Assembly: GCA_023426265.1 (NCBI GenBank)
Contig: JAFABA010000132.1
Span: 1-11,855, forward strand
Direction: 5' to 3'
Source of the DNA: Bacillota bacterium
Lineage (GTDB): Bacteria; Bacillota; Clostridia; Christensenellales; CAG-138
DNA: 11,855 bases
Shown here: piece by piece, positions 6,376-11,855 of the stretch
Layout: each line of letters starts with the position of its first letter
Numbering within the stretch: the stretch's first letter is position 1
Position numbers and translations under genes: made by a program
The notes under the pieces: generated by a model
Seen by the model: only the letters and a program-made list of their open reading frames with translations
Databases searched by the model: none
What the model was told of the DNA's origin: nothing

Positions 6376-7983
6376 TCAGCCGACCGCCGCCGCGTTAAAG
6401 CCCGGAATGGCGCTAAAATCCACCAGGGCCAGTTCCTGGTCAAGCTTGGTCAGGTATTTATCCGGGGTGGTGACTACCATAACGTCGGGGGCGATTTCAT
6501 CGCCGGTGATGATAACGTCGATATCGTTCTCCTGCCCCTGCGTCACTTTCACTTCCCTGAGCTTGTACCTGCCGTCTTGCTGCTTCTCGGCCAGGAGCAC
6601 GCAGCTTTCGCCGTTGTCGTTTTCATAGATGGCGTCATAGGGCACAAGAATGACCCCCGGCTGCTGCGCGATGATATAATTGAGCCGCACGCTCATGCCG
6701 ATACGAAGGCCGGTATCCTTGCTCAGCACCTCAACCTTCGTGGCAAACAGCACGTCGCCGGTGGTGTCCGTTTCGCCCTTTGCGTTTTTGTTTGAGGTGG
6801 GCGCGATGCTCGTGATGCGCCCGTCGAACACTTCGTCCCCCGTGGCGTCGGATTTGATGGCAACGGGCATATTGACCTTGACAGTCCCCACATCGTAGCC
6901 CTTTACGGAGGTTTCCACCACAAGATTGGCGGTATCCTCGATTACAAACAGCAGCCCCGCGCCCGAAGCGCCTACAGTCGCATACACGCCGGTCACGGTG
7001 CCCGCTGCGGGCGCCGTGATTTTTGTTTCCTCCAGGTCTTCCTGCATCTGCGCCAGAGCCAATGTGGCGCTGTCCATATTTGCGTTGATTTCCGCGGTGC
7101 TCAGACTGTTTTTGCTGCCCTGAAGCTGCGCCTTTGCGCCAAATTGCGCGGCTTCCAACTGCTGCTGTGCGGTGACGTAGGCGTTATGGGCGTAGTCCAC
7201 CGCATAGCGGTATTCCGTCAGCGTCTCGTCGTATGAATCGTATTGAGATTGAATGGATCTGAGGTTGTTTTGCGCCTGTGTCAGGGTATCCAACGCACTT
7301 AAATCGGAAGGGGATGCTACCACCTGCGCCTGCGCAGCTTCAACAGCTCTTTCCGCCCGCTCAAGCGCATCATCCAAATCCGTACCTCTGAAATTGTTAT
7401 ACGTCCGAATTGCCTTCTGCCAGTTGTCGTAGGCGGTCTGCACTGCGTTTTGCGCGCTGATGATAGAAGAATTCAATCCTTCGTCCAGCGCTTCCTTGGA
7501 AGAATTGTAGCTGTCCCGCGCGGTCTTTACCTGCTGCGCGGCGGCCTCGGCGGAAAGGCCGGTGGAGAGCTCCTTGGCCTCTATCTGGTCCTCCAGAGCG
7601 CTGCTGTCGAGCTCGGCCAACAGGTCGCCGGCCTGCACCACGTCACCGACTTCCACATGCACAACCTGCACGGGATAATTCTGGGTGGAATAGACATAGT
7701 CGCTCGTAGCGCTCTCCACCGTTCCCGTGGCGCTGATGGAATTTTCAAAATCCTGATAGGAAAGCACAAGGGTATCGGACTGCGCGAGTATGTTCTGGGC
7801 CTGTTTCCCTATCTGAGAGCAGGTATAAAACAGCCCGGCGATGACAACCACGATAACGCCTAGAATAATCCAACGCCTGGTGCGTTTCTTATTGCCTTTT
7901 CCGGTGTTGTTTCTCTTTTTTGCCTTGCGGACCTGCGCAACGTTTTCTTCCTGTTCAAGGTCCTGTTGTTTGGTCAGTTCCAT
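6376..7983 (-). CDS. MacA/HlyD-type membrane fusion (adaptor) protein
   Basis: A 535-residue adaptor anchored in the membrane and extending outward to meet the MacB-type permease. Residues 1-37 are charged and basic (KKRNNTGKGNKKRTRR), and a single helix covers about 38-54. The first half of the lipoyl domain is at about 84-128 (VQVVHVEVGDVVQAGDLLAELD region). A long Ala/Gln-rich coiled coil runs about 129-318, and the second lipoyl half is at about 320-350 (ITAPAAGTVTGVYATVG). Beta-barrel and membrane-proximal domains fill the rest to about 510. It is longer than E. coli MacA (about 370), mainly through the extended coiled coil. It is the first gene of the exporter operon, followed by the ATPase after 10 bases. 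The ribosome binding site is weak (AGGGG, 11 bases away), but an in-frame stop nine bases upstream rules out an earlier start nearby. Confidence 0.92.
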   Translation of the reverse strand: MELTKQQDLEQEENVAQVRKAKKRNNTGKGNKKRTRRWIILGVIVVVIAGLFYTCSQIGKQAQNILAQSDTLVLSYQDFENSISATGTVESATSDYVYSTQNYPVQVVHVEVGDVVQAGDLLAELDSSALEDQIEAKELSTGLSAEAAAQQVKTARDSYNSSKEALDEGLNSSIISAQNAVQTAYDNWQKAIRTYNNFRGTDLDDALERAERAVEAAQAQVVASPSDLSALDTLTQAQNNLRSIQSQYDSYDETLTEYRYAVDYAHNAYVTAQQQLEAAQFGAKAQLQGSKNSLSTAEINANMDSATLALAQMQEDLEETKITAPAAGTVTGVYATVGASGAGLLFVIEDTANLVVETSVKGYDVGTVKVNMPVAIKSDATGDEVFDGRITSIAPTSNKNAKGETDTTGDVLFATKVEVLSKDTGLRIGMSVRLNYIIAQQPGVILVPYDAIYENDNGESCVLLAEKQQDGRYKLREVKVTQGQENDIDVIITGDEIAPDVMVVTTPDKYLTKLDQELALVDFSAIPGFNAAAVG

Positions 7984-8127
7984 GTGTCGCTATACCCCTA
8001 TACATTTCAAAATCAATATTGCAACGGCCTACAGCCGCAATGGACAGATTATATATAGTAATCTTGAACAGAATATGAACATATTGTTCCTTTTCTATCA
8101 AGCGCAACATTTAGGTATCATTTGTCT

Positions 8128-8155
8128 ACTATATCGTTTTTCTGCGAATAGTCAA
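8128..8155 (-). promoter_or_regulatory. Candidate promoter of the exporter operon
   Basis: On the minus strand TTGACT (8155-8150) is followed after 16 bases by TATAGT (8133-8128), each one mismatch from consensus. This gives a leader of about 140 bases before the adaptor start. The dyads at 8072-8089 would lie in this leader. A second possible -10 (TATAAT) occurs nearer the gene but lacks a good -35. Confidence 0.55.
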
Positions 8156-8200
8156 TTGTAATTCTTGCTCAAAATTGCCGTAAAAAGTTTTGCCCGGGTA

Positions 8201-8229
8201 TTGACATTTTGATCCATCCGATATATCTT
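8201..8229 (+). promoter_or_regulatory. Promoter of the O-acetylhomoserine sulfhydrylase gene
   Basis: A perfect TTGACA -35 (8201-8206) lies 17 bases before TATCTT (8224-8229), which matches four of six -10 positions. The predicted leader is about 65 bases. It contains the palindrome TCATATATGA (8246-8255) and the ribosome binding site AAGGAG (8287-8292), nine bases before ATG. Confidence 0.65.
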
Positions 8230-8301
8230 AGCTATAACATACTTATCATATATGAATTTAGTTTTTTTGAATATACAAATTAAAATAAGGAGCGTGTATG
8301 T

Positions 8302-9591
8302 ATGAGCAACCGGGAAGAAAGAAAATGGCAGTTTGAGACATTGCAGCTTCACGCCGGGCAGGAGCAGCCGGACAGCGCGACGGACGCGCGCGCGGTACCC
8401 ATTTACCAGACTTCCTCCTATGTATTTCCCAGCGCCGCAAGCGCAGAAGCGCGCTTTGGGCTGACGGAAGCGGGGAACATCTACACCCGCATCATGAACC
8501 CGACCTCCGGCGTATTTGAAACGCGCATCGCGGCGCTGGAAGGCGGCGCCGGCGCTTTGGCCGTGGCCTCAGGCGCTGCCGCCGTCACCTACGCCATACA
8601 GAACATTGCCTCCGCAGGGGACCATATCGTCGCCGAAAAAACCATATACGGCGGCACCTACAACCTCTTTTTGCACACGCTGCCCAAGTTCGGCATCACG
8701 ACCACGTTTGTGGAACCGTTGGACCTTGCGGGGTACGAGGCCGCCATACAGCCCAACACCAAGGCGATATTTGTGGAGAGTTTGGGCAACCCGAACTCCG
8801 ATGTCATCGATCTTGAAGCCATCGCCGCCATCGCGCACAAGCACAAGATCCCCATCATCGTCGACAACACATTCTCCACCCCCTACCTGCTCCGGCCCAT
8901 CGAGCACGGCGCGGATATCGTGGTGCATTCCGCCACCAAATTTATCGGCGGGCACGGCACATCCATCGGCGGCGTGATCATAGACAGCGGCAAGTTCAAT
9001 TGGGAGGCGTCCGGCAAGTTTTCCGGCCTGACCGAACCCGACCCGAGCTACCATGGCGTGGTTTACACCAAGGCGGTGGGCAACCTTGCCTACATCATCA
9101 AAGCGCGCGTCACGCTGCTGCGGGATACCGGCGCGGCGTTAAGCCCGTTTAACGCCTTCCTGTTCCTGCAGGGGCTGGAGACGCTTTCGCTTCGCATTGA
9201 GCGGCACATCAGCAATACCAAGAAGGTGATTGATTTCTTAAAGAATCACCCCAAGGTGGAGCATGTGAACCACCCGTCGCTGCCGGACAGCCCCTCCCAC
9301 GCGCTTTACAACAGGTACTATCCCAACGGCGCGGGCTCTATATTTACGTTTGAAATCAAGGGCGGAGCGGAGGAAGCCAAGGCGTTTATCGATAAGCTGC
9401 AAATATTCTCCCTGCTCGCGAACGTTGCGGACGTAAAATCGCTCGTGATCCACCCCGCCAGCACCACCCATTCCCAGCTGACGGGCGAGCAGCTGTTGGA
9501 AAGCGGCATCAAACCCAACACCATACGCCTTTCCGTCGGCACCGAGCATATCGACGATATTCTCTACGATATCGGGCAGGCGCTCGGCTAA
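8302..9591 (+). CDS. metY: O-acetylhomoserine sulfhydrylase (aminocarboxypropyltransferase)
   Basis: A 429-residue PLP enzyme of the Cys/Met metabolism family. It joins O-acetylhomoserine with sulfide (or methanethiol) to give homocysteine (or methionine) in the cytoplasm. It starts with the typical FETLQLHAGQ (11-20) and PIYQTSSYVF (33-42). YTRIMNPTSGVFETRIAALE (61-80) matches the family substrate/cofactor region. The IVDNTFSTPYL stretch (186-196) carries the PLP-contacting Asp188, and the PLP lysine is Lys213 in SATKFIGGHG. The C-terminal region has the sulfhydrylase-type VADVKSLVIHPASTTHSQ (375-392). Length is typical for MetY (about 425-430) and longer than cystathionine gamma-synthase. 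It is monocistronic, with its own promoter and terminator. No SAM-I riboswitch precedes it. Cystathionine-type lyases are a less likely alternative. Confidence 0.95.
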   Translation: MSNREERKWQFETLQLHAGQEQPDSATDARAVPIYQTSSYVFPSAASAEARFGLTEAGNIYTRIMNPTSGVFETRIAALEGGAGALAVASGAAAVTYAIQNIASAGDHIVAEKTIYGGTYNLFLHTLPKFGITTTFVEPLDLAGYEAAIQPNTKAIFVESLGNPNSDVIDLEAIAAIAHKHKIPIIVDNTFSTPYLLRPIEHGADIVVHSATKFIGGHGTSIGGVIIDSGKFNWEASGKFSGLTEPDPSYHGVVYTKAVGNLAYIIKARVTLLRDTGAALSPFNAFLFLQGLETLSLRIERHISNTKKVIDFLKNHPKVEHVNHPSLPDSPSHALYNRYYPNGAGSIFTFEIKGGAEEAKAFIDKLQIFSLLANVADVKSLVIHPASTTHSQLTGEQLLESGIKPNTIRLSVGTEHIDDILYDIGQALG

Positions 9592-9614
9592 TACGTATTC
9601 TTTCGTTATAAAGA

Positions 9615-9647
9615 GCCCCTTACTCCAGAAAAGGAGTACGGGGTTTT
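9615..9647 (+). terminator. Intrinsic terminator after metY
   Basis: CCCC (9616-9619) pairs with GGGG (9640-9643), and after one mismatch TACTCC (9621-9626) pairs with GGAGTA (9633-9638) around a six-base loop. A TTTT run follows. It starts about 24 bases past the metY stop. Confidence 0.8.
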
Positions 9648-9709
9648 ATCATTTCTAGCAGCTCTTGTTTCAGCAGGAAAGCCGGGCTTATACATACATG
9701 CTTTCCCTA

Positions 9710-9738
9710 TTGACGTTTCTTTTTATATATCCTAATAT
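9710..9738 (+). promoter_or_regulatory. Candidate promoter of the 7-helix membrane protein gene
   Basis: TTGACG (9710-9715) is followed after 17 bases by TAATAT (9733-9738). The leader would be about 120 bases. A small open frame across 9665-9904 overlaps this region but has no ribosome binding site or family resemblance, so I treat the stretch as non-coding. Confidence 0.5.
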
Positions 9739-9864
9739 GGACAACATTCCCCAAATAGCGCACGGTATCTGCGAAAGCCGGTTGGCGGTATTTGTGAGAC
9801 AGCCTGTTGCTCCATTCCGGCAGCGCCGTTTATCAATGGAACCAGAGAATTCGGGAGACTTTTT

Positions 9865-10551
9865 ATGTATTATGTCGAAACCATATTTGACGCCGCATAT
9901 TTGATACTCATCATCACGCTTGGCACGATCATGCTTCTGAATGCCAACGGCCGCGGCAAGTATTCGTTATTTGGCGCAATGGCGGTACTCTTGGGCGCGG
10001 GAGACGCATTCCATTTGGTGCCGCGCATCTATTCCATGTGGAGCCCCGGCGGTTTTGAAGCAAACGCGGCGGCGCTCGGCATAGGAAAGCTTATTACCTC
10101 CGTCACCATGACGGTATTCTATGTGCTGCTCTACTATGTGTGGCGCAGGCGCTATGGAAAAGCAGAGCAAAAGGGCCTTGCATTTGCCACGCTGGGGCTT
10201 GGGCTTGCCGCTGTGCGCATTGCCTTGTGCCTGTTCCCCCAAAACGGCTGGACACTTGTGTCGGCGCCCCTTTCCTGGGGGATTTACCGCAACATCCCGT
10301 TTGCTATTATGGGCGTTATAATGATCGTTCTTTTTTACAGGGAGGCAAAGGCCGCAAACGACACGGCTTTCCGGCACATGTGGCTGGCTATAACGCTCAG
10401 CTTCGCCTTCTATATTCCGGTTGTCCTGTTTGCGGACCTGTTCCCGCCGGTGGGCGCGCTGATGCTGCCCAAGACCTTGGCGTATGTATGGATCGTATGG
10501 ATGGGATTTCGCGAAATGAGGCTGGACCGGGTCAAGCCCGCTTTGGCTTAA
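9865..10551 (+). CDS. Uncharacterised seven-helix membrane protein
   Basis: A 228-residue integral membrane protein whose family I do not recognise with confidence. Seven hydrophobic segments are visible at about 7-25, 34-52, 72-92, 106-124, 141-158, 170-190 and 196-216. No signal peptide or soluble domain is seen. Charged and polar residues sit at the end of helix 2 (GDAFHLVPR, 46-54) and at the start of helix 6 (HMW, 171-173). Basic clusters (WRRRYGK after helix 3, the C-terminal tail) place those loops and the C terminus in the cytoplasm by the positive-inside rule, so the N terminus would lie outside. The start is backed by GGGAG seven bases upstream. It stands alone between metY and DUF6157, in the same direction, each with its own spacing. 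It could be an enzyme, sensor or transporter; sequence alone does not say. Confidence 0.85.
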   Translation: MYYVETIFDAAYLILIITLGTIMLLNANGRGKYSLFGAMAVLLGAGDAFHLVPRIYSMWSPGGFEANAAALGIGKLITSVTMTVFYVLLYYVWRRRYGKAEQKGLAFATLGLGLAAVRIALCLFPQNGWTLVSAPLSWGIYRNIPFAIMGVIMIVLFYREAKAANDTAFRHMWLAITLSFAFYIPVVLFADLFPPVGALMLPKTLAYVWIVWMGFREMRLDRVKPALA

Positions 10552-10670
10552 TTCTATAGACGGCAAAAACCCGCATCGAAAAGCTTGCCGAAAACTATAT
10601 GTGCTTGTTCCATTAGGGCATACTTATAGCTGTCTCTAAAAAAGATTATTGCCGTAAATGGAGTGAAACG

Positions 10671-11063
10671 ATGAAGCAGCATACAACGAACTATACGAAT
10701 GCGTTTATTGAAGTGGCGGAGGATTGTCCGGCAACAACGAGCCGGAGGCCGCCTGAAAAGGATCCAAAAACGGCGGCGCAAATCCAATATGAAATGCTGA
10801 TCAGCGCCCCATATCGGTTCAGTTCGGATGATGTTGTCTATGAATCGGATGGCAAGCGTAAAGGGATCAGCCGTGAAGAATTCTTTTCGAAAGGTCAGCC
10901 TTGCCTTCGTTCCTCTGCTCTAGGAAAACGCTATGGCTGGGGCATTCATTCCGACGATACCGGTAAGGTTGCGCTCTATGCCGTTGATTCAGAAGACTAT
11001 CAGCGGCTTGCTGCCGATGAAACAATTAAGCATATCAAAGCCATGCAGTCCAGCAAAAAGTAG
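10671..11063 (+). CDS. DUF6157 family protein
   Basis: A 130-residue soluble protein of unknown function. The N-terminal HTTNYTNAFIEVAEDCP (4-20), the central YRFSSDDVVYE (48-58) and the FFSKGQPCLRSSALGKRYGWG stretch (70-91) agree with my recollection of the DUF6157 pattern in Firmicutes and Bacteroidetes. No signal peptide or helix is present. Two cysteines are notable: Cys19 in EDCP and Cys78 in GQPC. GGAG seven bases before ATG supports the start. It ends at a strong terminator shared with the convergent yedF. Its base composition looks less GC-rich than the neighbouring metabolic genes, which may hint at a separate origin, though the gene is short. No function can be assigned. Confidence 0.85.
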   Translation: MKQHTTNYTNAFIEVAEDCPATTSRRPPEKDPKTAAQIQYEMLISAPYRFSSDDVVYESDGKRKGISREEFFSKGQPCLRSSALGKRYGWGIHSDDTGKVALYAVDSEDYQRLAADETIKHIKAMQSSKK

Positions 11064-11080
11064 AATATTTTGAACGCTAC

Positions 11081-11105
11081 AAAGCCCGGCGATATGCCGG
11101 GCTTT
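11081..11105. terminator. Bidirectional terminator between DUF6157 and yedF
   Basis: AAAGCCCGGC (11081-11090) and GCCGGGCTTT (11096-11105) form a perfect 10-bp stem with a five-base loop, giving a T-run in both directions. It lies between two convergent genes, 17 bases after the DUF6157 stop and 20 bases after the yedF stop, and can serve both. Confidence 0.88.
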
Positions 11106-11125
11106 TGCTATTATCCCAACTTCAG

Positions 11126-11725
11126 CTATACGGTAATGACCTTGCCCGCCGCCTGCATGCGGGAGAGAATCTCGTACATATTGCTGACTTTGCCAACAGC
11201 AAGCTGGTCCGTGAGGCCATAGAAATTGAGGCAGGTTCCGCAGACAAGCACCTCCACGCCCTTATTGACGAGGGCGTTCAGGCTATCGATGACCTGCTGT
11301 TCCCCGCCCGCGGGCAGCTTGACGCCGCCGTTCATGAACAGCACGCTTGCAGGGAGGTCCTCGCTTTCGCTCAGTGTATAAAGGAACATCTTCATCAGGT
11401 TATATCCAAGGGGCGCATCGCCTTCGCCCACATGGTCCTTGCCGATGAACACCGCGTACCCGGCACCGGGGGCGCATTGGATCATATCCGGCATCACGCT
11501 CTCCCCCGCCTTGCCCTCGCCGGTAATGCGCACTGTAAAGCCGCCTTCCGTTTCGCGGGATTGTATTTCCTTTTGGTTCGCCTGTGCAAGCCGCGTGAGA
11601 TTCTGCACGGCGATTGCATTATCCACCAATACCGTCAATTCCGTTTCTCCGGCGTCCAGCTCCTTTTTTGCCAGGATCACCGGCTTAGGGCAGAGGAGCC
11701 CGCGCGCGTCGATTTCTTTTGCCAT
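11126..11725 (-). CDS. yedF: YedF, TusA/DsrE-type selenium-metabolism protein
   Basis: A 199-residue cytoplasmic protein with two parts. Residues about 1-70 form a TusA-like domain with DARGLLCPKPV (6-16) and the persulfide-type Cys12. After a linker, a DsrE-like domain covers about 88-199 with VLVCGTCLNFYGL (159-171), including Cys162 and Cys165, and VSNMYEIL near the end. This two-domain order and the CGTCLN motif match the YedF family, which co-occurs with selenium-use genes in many anaerobes. Its exact chemistry is unsettled; sulfur or selenium carrier is the likely role. I chose ATG at 11725 because GGAG (11734-11737) is eight bases before it. A GTG three codons upstream overlaps that site. 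It follows, after 49 bases, a gene cut by the window end, probably its operon partner. Confidence 0.9.
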   Translation of the reverse strand: MAKEIDARGLLCPKPVILAKKELDAGETELTVLVDNAIAVQNLTRLAQANQKEIQSRETEGGFTVRITGEGKAGESVMPDMIQCAPGAGYAVFIGKDHVGEGDAPLGYNLMKMFLYTLSESEDLPASVLFMNGGVKLPAGGEQQVIDSLNALVNKGVEVLVCGTCLNFYGLTDQLAVGKVSNMYEILSRMQAAGKVITV

Positions 11726-11733
11726 ACTATTCA

Positions 11734-11737
11734 CTCC
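11734..11737 (-). promoter_or_regulatory. Ribosome binding site that decides the yedF start
   Basis: GGAG on the minus strand lies eight bases before ATG (11725-11723). The competing in-frame GTG (11734-11732) shares a base with this site and has no site of its own, so the ATG start is preferred. Confidence 0.7.
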
Positions 11738-11774
11738 GTTTCTTTATTACGTTATTGTACTCAGATACCCAAAA

Positions 11775-11855
11775 TCACGCCGTTGCAGGCTGTTGTTTTA
11801 CGGCTTTTATAATCGCCATGACATACCGGACCAATGTATAGGCGACCAATACCGC
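11775..11855 (-). CDS. C-terminal end of a probable membrane protein (partial)
   Basis: An open frame enters from the right edge on the minus strand and ends with TGA at 11777-11775. It gives 26 residues, AVLVAYTLVRYVMAII followed by KAVKQQPATA. A hydrophobic segment followed by a short basic polar tail is what the end of a membrane protein looks like. It is the upstream neighbour of yedF by 49 bases with no visible terminator between, so the two may be co-transcribed. A YedE-type selenium transporter is a common YedF neighbour, but 26 residues cannot establish that. Only the frame and its direction are supported. Confidence 0.5.
   Translation of the reverse strand, partial: AVLVAYTLVRYVMAIIKAVKQQPATA

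Larger units (their letters stand above)
7984..8301. other. AT-rich divergent intergenic region, 318 bp
   Basis: This is the control region between the exporter operon (minus) and the sulfhydrylase (plus). It is much richer in A+T than the flanking genes. It contains a promoter for each side and small dyads, AATATG-aa-CATATT (8072-8085), overlapping GAACA-tat-TGTTC (8077-8089), and TCATATATGA (8246-8255). I see no SAM riboswitch, T-box or other recognised leader RNA, and no coding sequence. Confidence 0.6.

Noticed and set aside
5592..6398. A 268-codon plus-strand open frame opposite the ATPase gene
   Set aside because: The minus strand encodes a complete ABC ATPase with every motif intact, so this is a shadow frame.
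6366..6443. A longer ATPase start adding 26 residues
   Set aside because: It would overlap the adaptor gene by 68 bases; GGAGGGAG directly before the ATG at 6365 and the family's normal N terminus favour the shorter form.
9665..9904. A 79-codon open frame before the seven-helix protein
   Set aside because: It overlaps a candidate promoter and the true gene start, lacks a ribosome binding site and has no recognisable features.
10561..10590. CGGCAA/TTGCCG inverted repeat as a terminator of the seven-helix gene
   Set aside because: The arms are six bases with an 18-base loop and no T-run follows, so it does not look like an intrinsic terminator.

Overview
The window looks like a chromosomal segment of a fairly GC-rich anaerobic Firmicute, most likely a clostridial lineage. 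The basis is GGAGG-type ribosome binding sites, sigma-A-like promoters, a Gram-positive style NlpC/P60 hydrolase with a membrane anchor, a MacB-type exporter with a membrane-anchored adaptor, a DUF6157 protein and a YedF protein. I cannot fix the genus. I see no insertion sequence, phage gene, CRISPR array, rRNA or tRNA, and no clearly new defence or mobile system.

Layout. Positions 1-128 hold a perfect bidirectional terminator-like palindrome and a second hairpin. On the minus strand follow a secreted or anchored NlpC/P60 peptidoglycan hydrolase with four peptidoglycan-binding repeats (129-1913), a 383-bp non-coding stretch with its promoter, and a coupled sulfur-transfer pair: a TtcA-like tRNA thiolase (2297-3148) and a cysteine desulfurase (3148-4272). 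Upstream of the pair is a short region with a candidate promoter overlapped by a 20-bp palindrome. Next, still on the minus strand, is a three-gene exporter operon transcribed in the order adaptor (6376-7983), ATPase (5661-6365), permease (4387-5664). A 318-bp AT-rich divergent promoter region (7984-8301) separates it from the plus-strand genes: O-acetylhomoserine sulfhydrylase (8302-9591), a 7-helix membrane protein of unknown function (9865-10551) and a DUF6157 protein (10671-11063). A bidirectional terminator separates DUF6157 from a convergent minus-strand yedF (11126-11725), which follows the C-terminal end of a probable membrane protein gene cut by the window edge (11775-11855).

How the genes fit together. 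Sulfur handling recurs: cysteine desulfurase supplies persulfide sulfur, TtcA uses it to thiolate tRNA, the sulfhydrylase assimilates sulfide into homocysteine, and YedF is a TusA/DsrE-type protein linked to selenium metabolism. These lie in separate transcription units, so the link is thematic and not proven. The exporter operon is compact and translationally coupled. The most interesting open items are the palindrome over the desulfurase promoter, the coupled desulfurase-TtcA pair with its unusual cysteine cluster, the uncharacterised 7-helix protein and the YedF locus.
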